Source: Pseudomonadota bacterium (GTDB taxonomy: Bacteria; Pseudomonadota; Alphaproteobacteria; UBA828). Taken from it: a stretch of DNA of 64,000 nt. Where the stretch lies: positions 1 to 64,000 of the forward strand of contig JAQBTG010000014.1 of NCBI GenBank assembly GCA_027624955.1, read 5' to 3'. A model generated the notes under the pieces. It saw only the letters and a program-made list of their open reading frames with translations, was not told where the DNA came from and did no database searches. How positions within the stretch are numbered: position 1 is the stretch's first letter; each line of letters opens with the position of its first letter. Below, one piece after another: positions 1 through 7,305 of this stretch. A program made the position numbers and the translations under genes.

Positions 1-2970
1 CTGATCGAGGCCGACGCCGGCGCCGTCGACCACGGCGATAGTCTTCAGTTTAGCCTGCTTGATCATCCGCATCGTGGCGTAGCGCGGCCGGTTGCCGCCG
101 GTCTGGATCGTCAACAGCGCCGGCGCCGGCAGCTCAAAGCGATGACGCACCCCGCCTTCAAGTTCACGTATGGCGGTAAGCGTGGCGCCGCCGTTCCATT
201 CCGCTTCCAAGACCACAGCGGCATGCGGCAGGTCGAGAATGCGCGCCATGGCGGTGCCGGTCGCGCCTTGCGCCAGATCACTCGATTGCACACCGGTGAG
301 GATCAAGTCCGCCCCCTCCTGGCGCGCTACACCGGCCAGCGCCCGTGCCACGGTCACCGGATCGGCTGCCGCTAGGCTGTCGTCCCATACCCTGACGGCG
401 CGGCGTGCGCCCTTGGCGAGAACCTTGCGCAGCGTATCCTCCGCATCTTCCGGGCCGACGGTAACGGCCACCACTTCGCCACTACCAATTTGTTCGATGA
501 GCAGCAGCGCCTGTTCAAGCGCGGCATCGTCCCATTCGTTGAGAGCATGTTCGAAATGCTCGGCGGCGATGCTGAGGCCATCTTCGGCGATGCTGAAATC
601 GTCGCCCAGTTCACCAACATGCTTGACCGCAACCAAAATGCGCGGGCCTTCCTTGGCCGGGATATCATACGCTGGGAGTTCTGCGGCTGTGACGGGCCCC
701 GTCGCGGCACTGATCTTTTCCAGATTTACCTCTTGCCGCCGTGCCGCCAACTGGCGCGCCAGCTCTGGATTCTCGGCGAGGCGTTGCATGACTTTCTCGG
801 CCACCGTTTCGGCAATGCGCTCGGCTGCGATTTCTGCCACCTGTTTGGCCGCGACTTCGGTAATGCGTTCGACCAGCGATGGCAATTGGCCGAGATCGAT
901 GCTTTTCAGCTGGATCGCCTCGGCGACCAATTCGGCCAGGTCCTTGACCTCGAATTCACCGTCATGGCCGCTGGTTTTGCGCGCATCTTCAAACATTGTC
1001 ATGTCCTTGGGGCAACACACCACAAACGCGTCGATCTCGCCCAGCGCCGCCGCTTCATGCATACGGTTCTCGGACGGCTTCTCTTTGCCGGGCGGGTCAG
1101 GCATCCAGATTCGCCCGCCGCCGGCGCCGCAGCAGAAGGAATTATCGCGGTTGCGCGGCATCTCGACCAGTTCACAGCCGATCAATTCTAGCACCCGGCG
1201 CGGCTCGTCATAATTGCCATTAAGCCGCCCCAAATGACAAGGATCGTGCAGCGTCACGCGTCTCCCTAGCGGCCCGGTCACCTTAAGTCGGCCGTCTTCC
1301 AGCATGGCGGCGAGGATCGAGGTGTAATGCGCAATCGGCGCTGTTTCGGCGAAGTCGGGATATTCATTGCGGATGGTATTGTAGCTGTGCGGATCAGTGG
1401 TGACGATGCGCTGAAACGGCTGGGCCGCCGCCATCGCTGCCTGATTATGCTCGACCAGGGTCTCGAACAAGCCCTCCTCACCGGCGCGCCGCACGTCATT
1501 TCCGGCGCTATGCTCAGCGTCGCCGAGGATAGCAAAATCGAGCCCCGCTGCCTGAAACAGCCGCGCGACAGTTTGCGTGACGATCTGGTTGCGTGGATCG
1601 TAGGAGGCATAATCGCCGACGAACCAGAGATCGTCCGCCGCTTCCTCGCGGATATCCTTGACCGCGAATTCCAACGGCTGGGTCCAGGTGGCGCGCAGGC
1701 GTGGGCTTTCGCCGAAGCTGTTGCCACGATCGGCGATCTTGCCAAATGTCGCACGCAATTGCGGTTCCATCTCGTCGCGTTCCACCAGATGGCGGCGCAT
1801 CTGCACGATCATCGTCGGATGCTCGATCCCAACTGGGCAAATTTCCATGCACGCACCGCACGACCGGCAGGCCCAGAGCGTCTCCGGAGAAATGATATCG
1901 CCGACCAATCGCGGTCCACCCGCTTTCACTTTGCCCTGCGTGGTTTCGGCGAAGCGGCGCAAATCCAAGATCAGGTCGCGCGGGCTGAGCGGCGCGCCAG
2001 TCGCCGTGGCCGGGCAGGCTTCGTGGCAACGCCCGCACTTCGTGCAGGCGTCGAAATTCAACAAATCCTTCCACGGAAATTGGTTGATCGCCGAGATGCC
2101 AACGTCTTCGCTTGCAACATCGCCATGACCATGGCCGACGCGCGGCAGGCGGCGGAGCGCGTTCTGATCGCGGGTTGAAAGTGAGCCCATGACCGCGATC
2201 ATATGTTTGGCTTTGTTCCATGGCAGGGCGGCGATAAAGGCTAGCGCCAAGACCCCGTGAATCCACCAATTGGCGCGTCGGACGGCAGCGGCGCCGTCCG
2301 GTTCCATGCCGAGGCCGCTGAAAATTTCCGCCAGCACCCACCCAACCGGCGACCATCCAGCCCAGGCCGGTTGCTCGTGCACCAGGCGCACGGCCTCTTG
2401 CAGAAATCCGCTGAGAATGATGACGACCAGCACCCACAGGAAGAGCGCGTCTTCGGTCATCCAGCGCCGCACCTCCGGGCGGGGGCTGTCCTCACCGGTA
2501 TAGGCGCGGACATAATCGAGCTTTGCCGGGCGCTGGCGGTAGCGCCGCCACATCATGAAAAAGATACCGAACAACAGTCCGACCCCGGCGATATCCACCA
2601 CTAGGCTGAAAGCAAGATAGAAGCCGCCCTTCCAGAACGAGCCGCCGAAGATCGGTTCGGTAATGTCATAATCGACGGTGATGATCGAGGTGGCGATAAA
2701 GAGGATGAGAAAGCCGTAAAAGATCGGCCGGTGCGCGTTGCCGGCTGCGCGGTCGCGCCGCGCCACCGTGCGGTGGCTGAAGATATCGCCCAGCATACGC
2801 CCGAAGCCGCGCCACAAATGAAGCGCTACCGGGCTCTTGCGGGCGCGGAAATATTTAATGAAATGGCGCGCGAAACCGATCAAAAAAAGCGCAATGGCGC
2901 TCCACGCAATGACATAGAAAATCGTATAGCCGAGCGGCCCGATATCCCAGAATAATTCGCGGGTTTCCAC
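1..2970 (-). CDS. Membrane Fe-S ETF:quinone oxidoreductase-like protein fused to EtfB (3' end outside window)
   Basis: One uninterrupted leftward frame of 990 codons opens with GTG at 2970 and runs off the window. Domains in order: NarI-like membrane part (about residues 1-260, several hydrophobic segments), two CxxCxxC...CP 4Fe-4S motifs (near 307-320 and 366-378), two cysteine-rich CCG (HdrD/DUF224) modules with DPCHLG (near 573) and SFCCGAGGG (near 609), a helical linker rich in Ala/Glu, then an EtfB domain from about 772 (ILVAVKHVGE, later VQSSDLAQGATG). Separate proteins of this kind are known as DgcB and as membrane ETF:(mena)quinone oxidoreductases; they pass electrons from an ETF to quinone. 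Here the Fe-S part and EtfB are one chain, so electrons probably move from an FAD dehydrogenase through ETF to the membrane. The EtfA partner would lie to the left, outside view. The substrate (dimethylglycine, a fatty acid or other) cannot be told. Confidence 0.88.
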   Translation of the reverse strand, partial: METRELFWDIGPLGYTIFYVIAWSAIALFLIGFARHFIKYFRARKSPVALHLWRGFGRMLGDIFSHRTVARRDRAAGNAHRPIFYGFLILFIATSIITVDYDITEPIFGGSFWKGGFYLAFSLVVDIAGVGLLFGIFFMMWRRYRQRPAKLDYVRAYTGEDSPRPEVRRWMTEDALFLWVLVVIILSGFLQEAVRLVHEQPAWAGWSPVGWVLAEIFSGLGMEPDGAAAVRRANWWIHGVLALAFIAALPWNKAKHMIAVMGSLSTRDQNALRRLPRVGHGHGDVASEDVGISAINQFPWKDLLNFDACTKCGRCHEACPATATGAPLSPRDLILDLRRFAETTQGKVKAGGPRLVGDIISPETLWACRSCGACMEICPVGIEHPTMIVQMRRHLVERDEMEPQLRATFGKIADRGNSFGESPRLRATWTQPLEFAVKDIREEAADDLWFVGDYASYDPRNQIVTQTVARLFQAAGLDFAILGDAEHSAGNDVRRAGEEGLFETLVEHNQAAMAAAQPFQRIVTTDPHSYNTIRNEYPDFAETAPIAHYTSILAAMLEDGRLKVTGPLGRRVTLHDPCHLGRLNGNYDEPRRVLELIGCELVEMPRNRDNSFCCGAGGGRIWMPDPPGKEKPSENRMHEAAALGEIDAFVVCCPKDMTMFEDARKTSGHDGEFEVKDLAELVAEAIQLKSIDLGQLPSLVERITEVAAKQVAEIAAERIAETVAEKVMQRLAENPELARQLAARRQEVNLEKISAATGPVTAAELPAYDIPAKEGPRILVAVKHVGELGDDFSIAEDGLSIAAEHFEHALNEWDDAALEQALLLIEQIGSGEVVAVTVGPEDAEDTLRKVLAKGARRAVRVWDDSLAAADPVTVARALAGVARQEGADLILTGVQSSDLAQGATGTAMARILDLPHAAVVLEAEWNGGATLTAIRELEGGVRHRFELPAPALLTIQTGGNRPRYATMRMIKQAKLKTIAVVDGAGVGLDQ

Positions 2971-3486
2971 AGTCCGGCTACACGCCTAGCCCGATCCCGG
3001 ATGAAACCAACGGTCGGGATAAGGGTGCCGCCAATCCGGCAGGACAGTCACAAGTGTCTTCGAATTGATCACATCAACGGTGTTTTCGCCGGTCTCGCTG
3101 ACACAGTCGTTGCCGGAATAAGTCTGCCCTGCAAAGGGGTCAAAAGCGGCCATTTTCTTTACCTTGTTCGTCGGCGAGAAGGCCGTTCAATGTTATGCTC
3201 GGTGAGGATTTGTTTGGCAAGAGAGGTGAGCAGAGACGGCCAGAAAATCCAGCCAAGCCAGCAGCACCACCGTCTTTTCCTGAGGAGCAACAACTGCACA
3301 ATTGAGGCGGGATATCCAGATCGAGAGCGCTGCGTCACCCTACATTTGTGTCGCACAGCCGTGCGGACGAGGCTTTCGAGGTTTCTGGGCTTGGCAATCG
3401 GGCGCGGCCGGCGTAAGACCCTGTTTCTGGTTGCTAGCGGCCTGTATTTATTGGAAATTCGCACGAATTTGTTAGGAGACTAGAAG
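2971..3486. other. Divergent intergenic region without a supported gene
   Basis: This 516-base gap separates the leftward Fe-S/EtfB gene from the rightward cupin gene, so it should hold both promoters. A rightward open frame at 3001-3483 exists, but its translation shows no recognisable domain and it ends directly before the cupin ribosome-binding site. I see no convincing promoter hexamers, tRNA or terminator. Confidence 0.5.
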
Positions 3487-4008
3487 ATGGCTAACCGTGT
3501 TGCCGAAGTGAAAGCGAGCACCTCCGTGCCGACCACCCACCCCTATGCCGTCGGCGAACTTGTGCTCGACGCGGTGCCGGAGGATGAGCGTCTGTGGGTG
3601 CCGATGGTCGAGGGCGTGTGGTTTCGCCCGCTCATGTTCAATACCACGCAGGGCGGTTGGTGCCATCTGATCCGGGTGCGTAAAGCCGGCGTGGTCAGCC
3701 GCCACCGCCATCCCGACCCAGTACATGGTTTAGTTTTGAAGGGCGCCTGGCGCTATCTCGAACATGATTGGGTGGCGACAGAAGGCACTTATATTTTTGA
3801 GCCACCGAGCGAGACTCATACCCTAGTGGTCGATGAAGGCGTGGCCGAGATGATTACTTTTTTTCAGGTCACCGGGTCGCTGCACTATGTCGACGAGGCG
3901 GGTAAGGCGATCGGCTTTGACGATGTCTTCACCCGCATCGACCTGGCGCGCGCGCATTACGAAGAAGTCGGCCTCGGCGCCGATTATGTCAGGAATTTTG
4001 TGCGCTAG
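3487..4008 (+). CDS. Cupin-fold protein, 2,4'-dihydroxyacetophenone dioxygenase-like
   Basis: A 173-residue protein made of one RmlC-like cupin domain. The metal-binding motif is visible as SRHRHPDPVHGLVL (about residues 71-84), with the second cupin motif EPPSETHTL near 105-113, so three or four metal ligands are present. Sequence style matches the cupin family that contains 2,4'-dihydroxyacetophenone dioxygenase and ChrR-like sensors; most members have no tested function. The ATG start has a good ribosome-binding site (TAGGAGA, 3473-3479). It is monocistronic and faces a leftward cyclase gene across a repeat array. Function as a dioxygenase is an inference from family resemblance only. Confidence 0.75.
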   Translation: MANRVAEVKASTSVPTTHPYAVGELVLDAVPEDERLWVPMVEGVWFRPLMFNTTQGGWCHLIRVRKAGVVSRHRHPDPVHGLVLKGAWRYLEHDWVATEGTYIFEPPSETHTLVVDEGVAEMITFFQVTGSLHYVDEAGKAIGFDDVFTRIDLARAHYEEVGLGADYVRNFVR

Positions 4009-4032
4009 GCTGTCGCTGGAGAGAACCAATTA

Positions 4033-4341
4033 AGATTTTCGCAAACGGCACCACTCCCGGAATGCCTTCGGCTTTCCGGCAAGCGCGACCGCCCGGTGAT
4101 TGAGGAAACCCACTGAGACTTTCGCAAACGGCACCACCCCCGGAATGCCATCAGCATTCCGGCAAGCGCGACCGCCCGGTGATTGAGGGAACCCATTGAG
4201 ACTTTCGCAAACGGCACCACCCCCGGAATGCCTTCGGCTTTCCGGCAAGCGCGACCGCCCTGTGATTGAGGAAACCCACTGAGACTTTCGCAAACGGCAC
4301 CACCCCCGGAATGCCTTCGGCTTTCCGGCAAGCGCGACCGC
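4033..4341. repeat. Tandem array of four 83-bp hairpin-bearing repeats
   Basis: Copies begin at 4034, 4117, 4200 and 4283, an exact 83-base period; the fourth diverges after 4341. Each unit starts GACTTTCGCAAACGGCACCA and contains an inverted repeat CCGGAATGCC-TTC-GGCTTTCCGG. The second unit has a different but fully paired version (CCGGAATGC, loop CATCA, GCATTCCGG, 4140-4162). There are no unique spacers, so it is not CRISPR. The array lies between convergent genes (cupin and cyclase). Small leftward open frames across it only restate the repeat. Confidence 0.9.
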
Positions 4342-4400
4342 GCGCCCGAGTTAATACGAGGTAGCCAAGGCCGCGGAGGCGGCCGCCCGGCGCTTGAGGG
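4282..4400 (+). repeat. Dispersed structured intergenic repeat, copy A
   Basis: The last 83-bp unit plus a tail to GCTTGAGGG at 4400 matches, in reverse complement, the sequence at 22111-22240. A 31-base stretch from CGCGCGCCCGAG through TACGAGGTAGCCAAG (from about 4339) is identical in both. The outer parts and the hairpin position also correspond. The two copies share the same kind of place, between convergent genes. The family is not one I recognise. Confidence 0.85.
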
Positions 4401-4445
4401 CTAAACAAAGAGACGCGCCCGCCCGGCGCCTGACGACCTAAACCA

Positions 4446-6215
4446 CTAAACCGGGAGGCCCGCTTTTAGCATGGTCTCACGCTGATGTTCGCGGTCCGAT
4501 TCCAGCTCGTAGGGTGCGCGTGCAAGCGCGGCTTCGACCGAAAACTCCGGATTGCTCTTGAGCACAAGTGCAATCTCCGCTTCTGCTTCCGCCACATTGC
4601 CAAGCGCAGCATAGCAGGCAGCCATATAGGCGCGTTGCATATGGCCGAGGCGGGGCGTGCGCTTGAATGCGTCGATGGCTTCTTGATATTGCCGCGCCAC
4701 ATAATGTGCCAGCCCTAAAACCTTGACCCGGCGCTCGGCTTCAGAGGGGTCGAGCAGCAGTGCTTTTTCGATCCAGCCGATGGCTTCGGTCGCCTGGCCC
4801 AGCCAGATGCGGGTTTCGCCACGTTGCGAAACAATGCGCGGATCGTTTGGGTTGAGCGCATAGGCGCGATCTTGATGAAGGCGCACTTTATTGAAATCCC
4901 GGTGTAAGACGAGGTTGAGCTCAGTTAGGATGCGGTGGCTCTCGGCGTCGTCCTTGGCGTTGTCGCTTAACGCTTTTTCGGCCTTGGAAATTCGCCTTAG
5001 GATGGTTTTCTCCTCGATATAGCCTCTGCCCCAAGCCTGGCCTAGGCTACAAGAGTACCAGGCATGCGCGAGGCTAAAATCGGGGTCCAGCTCGATCGCT
5101 TTTTGCGCCATCTCGATGGCTTTGGCGTTGTCCTCTGGGGTTTGCCTGTGGTGATGGTCCTTAGCGCGCAAGACATAGTCATAGGCGGCCATGTTCTCGG
5201 TCGGCTTCTGTTTGCTCTGCTCAAAATGCGCCGCTTCCACCCGGCGCGGCAGATTGGCGACGATGACCTGGGTAATTTCATCCTGCACCGCAAACACATC
5301 TTCTAGTTCGCGGTCATAGCGCTCGGCCCATAGATGATGGCCGTCCGCCGCGTCGACGAGCTGGACCGTGATGCGCACCCGGTTGCCTGCCTTGCGCACG
5401 CTGCCTTCGACGATGTAACGCACGCCGAGCTCGCGGCCCACTTCGGTCACATCGACGGCCCTGCCTTTATAGGCAAAGGTGGAATTGCGCGCGATCACGA
5501 ACAAATCGTGATAGCGCGACAGCTCGGTGATGATGTCTTCCGTCATGCCATCGACGAAATATTCCTGCTCCTCGTCCTTGCTCATATTGTCGAACGGCAG
5601 GACGGCGATGGTTGGTTTGGTCGGGCCGGTATTTTTGTTTTTTGCGACCGGGCTGGGCGAAACCGCCGCCGTCGCCGCCGAGCCTTCGATCGATTCCGAA
5701 ACGCGATAGGCGCGTACCGGCTCGTCGATATTTTTGACCGATCGGACGCCGAGATCGCTATAGGTGAGGTCAAGTTTGTTGCGCACCTGATCGTAGACGG
5801 TGCCGGAAATAAAGATGCTGTCCGGTTCGGCGATCTGTTCGAGGCGCGCCGCTATATTGACGCCGTCGCCGAGAATATCATCGCCGCTGACCATCACGTC
5901 GCCGAGATTAATGCCGATGCGAAAGCGCATACGGCGCTCCTCCGGCAGGTCGATATTGCACTTGGCGATGCCCGTCTGCATGTCGAGCGCACAGCGCACG
6001 GCTTCGACTGCGCTCGGAAATTCCGCCAACACGCTGTCGCCGCCGGTGGCGACAATGCGCCCGCCTTTCTCGGCGACCGCGCTATCGATCGTTAGGCGGC
6101 ACTGGCGCAGTGTATCGAACGTGCTTTCCTCGTCGGCGCTCATCATCCGGCTATAGCCGACCACATCGGCGGAGAGAATCGCAGCCAATCGGCGCTTGAT
6201 GACGTCAGATGCCAC
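4446..6215 (-). CDS. Class III adenylate/guanylate cyclase with TolB-like and TPR regions
   Basis: A 589-residue protein with a GTG start (6215). The N-terminal cyclase domain (about 1-175) shows the first metal site LSADVVGYSRMM, the second GGDSVLAEF, and the RIGINLGDV and GDGVNIAARLE motifs typical of catalytically competent class III cyclases. A linker is followed by a TolB/FlgO-like domain beginning IAVLPFDNMS (near 205) and including GVRYIVEGSVRKAGNR, then a C-terminal TPR-like helical region (about 335-589). This is a common proteobacterial architecture in which helical repeats probably sense or dock a partner. No membrane segment is obvious, so it is likely cytoplasmic. Product (cAMP or cGMP) and the input signal are not known. 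It is transcribed alone. Confidence 0.88.
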   Translation of the reverse strand: MASDVIKRRLAAILSADVVGYSRMMSADEESTFDTLRQCRLTIDSAVAEKGGRIVATGGDSVLAEFPSAVEAVRCALDMQTGIAKCNIDLPEERRMRFRIGINLGDVMVSGDDILGDGVNIAARLEQIAEPDSIFISGTVYDQVRNKLDLTYSDLGVRSVKNIDEPVRAYRVSESIEGSAATAAVSPSPVAKNKNTGPTKPTIAVLPFDNMSKDEEQEYFVDGMTEDIITELSRYHDLFVIARNSTFAYKGRAVDVTEVGRELGVRYIVEGSVRKAGNRVRITVQLVDAADGHHLWAERYDRELEDVFAVQDEITQVIVANLPRRVEAAHFEQSKQKPTENMAAYDYVLRAKDHHHRQTPEDNAKAIEMAQKAIELDPDFSLAHAWYSCSLGQAWGRGYIEEKTILRRISKAEKALSDNAKDDAESHRILTELNLVLHRDFNKVRLHQDRAYALNPNDPRIVSQRGETRIWLGQATEAIGWIEKALLLDPSEAERRVKVLGLAHYVARQYQEAIDAFKRTPRLGHMQRAYMAACYAALGNVAEAEAEIALVLKSNPEFSVEAALARAPYELESDREHQRETMLKAGLPV

Positions 6216-6292
6216 GCGTCCTAATCCCTGAAATCGAGCGAGCGGGTGAGTCTAAATGGCCGCCTCGGGCAAGACAACAGGTGTGGTGCGCG

Positions 6293-7267
6293 TCATGATA
6301 TGGTTATGACAACCCGGCCGACGGCCCGGCGCTCAAGCAGCTCGGCCATCGCGGCCGGAACTTCTTCCAACGGGAATTTTTGTGTGACCAGCGGTTTGAG
6401 CTTGCCTTCCTGCCACCAGCCGATCAATTCCTCGACGCTGGCGCGCAGCAGGTCAGGGCGGAACTCGCGGAAATAGCGCAGCGACGAACCCATTGCCGAG
6501 CGGTGTTTGACGAGGAGGCGATTGGCCGGAATTTGCGGAATGCCGCCGACAAATCCGATCACCAGGATGCGCCCACCCCAAGCCAGCGAGGACAGCGCCT
6601 CGTCGAATAGGTCGCCGCCCACCGGGTCATAGCAGACATCGGCGCCGGCGCCGCCAGTAATTTCTGCGACCCGCGCTTTCAGGCTGTCGCGCTTATAATT
6701 GATCAATTCATCGGCGCCGTGCTGGCGTGTGATCGCCAATTTTTCGGCGCTGCTCGCGGCGGCGATGACCGTGGCGCCGAGCGCCTTGCCGATCTCGACC
6801 GCCGTCAATCCAACGCCGCCCGATGCGCCTAGCACCAGCAGAGTTTCGCCGGCTTCGAGCTTGCTTTGCCAGCGGATGGCAACATGGGAGGAGACATAGC
6901 CGATCAAAAAAGAAGCGGCGATGTCGTCCGACATGCTGTCCGGAACATGGAAGCAATCGGCTTCGCTGGCGAGGGCCTGTTCCGCGAAACCGCCGTAGCC
7001 AAGCAGCGCCATGACCCGGTCGCCGGGCTTGAAGTGGGTGACGCCGCTGCCGCATTCGAGCACCTCGCCGCAGGCTTCCAATCCGGGCGCAAAGGGGAAG
7101 TCCGGGCGCGTCTGGTAGTGGCCTTGGATCATGATGGTATCGGCAAAGTTGACGCAGGATGCCGAAATCTTGATACGCACCTGGTCGGCCGACGGTTGCG
7201 GCGGCTCGACCTCTTCGAGATGTAATTGGCTCGGCGCGCCCCAGGCGCGGCAAATCATGGCTCGCAT
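6293..7267 (-). CDS. NADPH:quinone oxidoreductase family (MDR) enzyme
   Basis: The 324-residue product is a zinc-independent medium-chain reductase. The N-terminal GroES-like part includes the PGLEACGEVLECGSGV segment. The nucleotide-binding Rossmann fold begins LGASGGVGLTAVEIGKALGA (about residues 145-164), and the conserved YDPVGGD segment follows near 212. Family members reduce quinones or enoyl/enone substrates with NADPH. A second ATG nine bases downstream (MICRAWG) is also possible as start. It begins 38 bases after ccmI and could be co-transcribed with the ccm operon, though no link to cytochrome c maturation is known. Confidence 0.88.
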   Translation of the reverse strand: MRAMICRAWGAPSQLHLEEVEPPQPSADQVRIKISASCVNFADTIMIQGHYQTRPDFPFAPGLEACGEVLECGSGVTHFKPGDRVMALLGYGGFAEQALASEADCFHVPDSMSDDIAASFLIGYVSSHVAIRWQSKLEAGETLLVLGASGGVGLTAVEIGKALGATVIAAASSAEKLAITRQHGADELINYKRDSLKARVAEITGGAGADVCYDPVGGDLFDEALSSLAWGGRILVIGFVGGIPQIPANRLLVKHRSAMGSSLRYFREFRPDLLRASVEELIGWWQEGKLKPLVTQKFPLEEVPAAMAELLERRAVGRVVITIS

Positions 7268-7305
7268 GCTCTCTTCCTCTCTCGTGTTTTTCGCCGCGCC
7301 TCTGC

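Noticed and set aside
170-1213. Long rightward open frame (about 347 codons) opposite the Fe-S/EtfB gene
   Set aside because: Its translation is Ser/Ala/Arg-rich low complexity with no domain. The leftward frame shows continuous Fe-S, CCG and EtfB motifs.
3001-3483. Open frame before the cupin gene
   Set aside because: No recognisable domain, poor start context, and it occupies a divergent promoter region.
4033-4341. CRISPR array
   Set aside because: Units are contiguous 83-bp copies without unique spacers and no cas gene is present.
4005-4408. Several leftward small open frames with repeated peptides (GRSRLPESRRHSG type)
   Set aside because: They arise from the 83-bp nucleotide repeat, which leaves several frames open; no ribosome-binding site or non-repeat sequence.
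5334-6095. 253-codon rightward frame opposite the cyclase
   Set aside because: Shadow of a high-GC gene; the cyclase frame carries all catalytic motifs.
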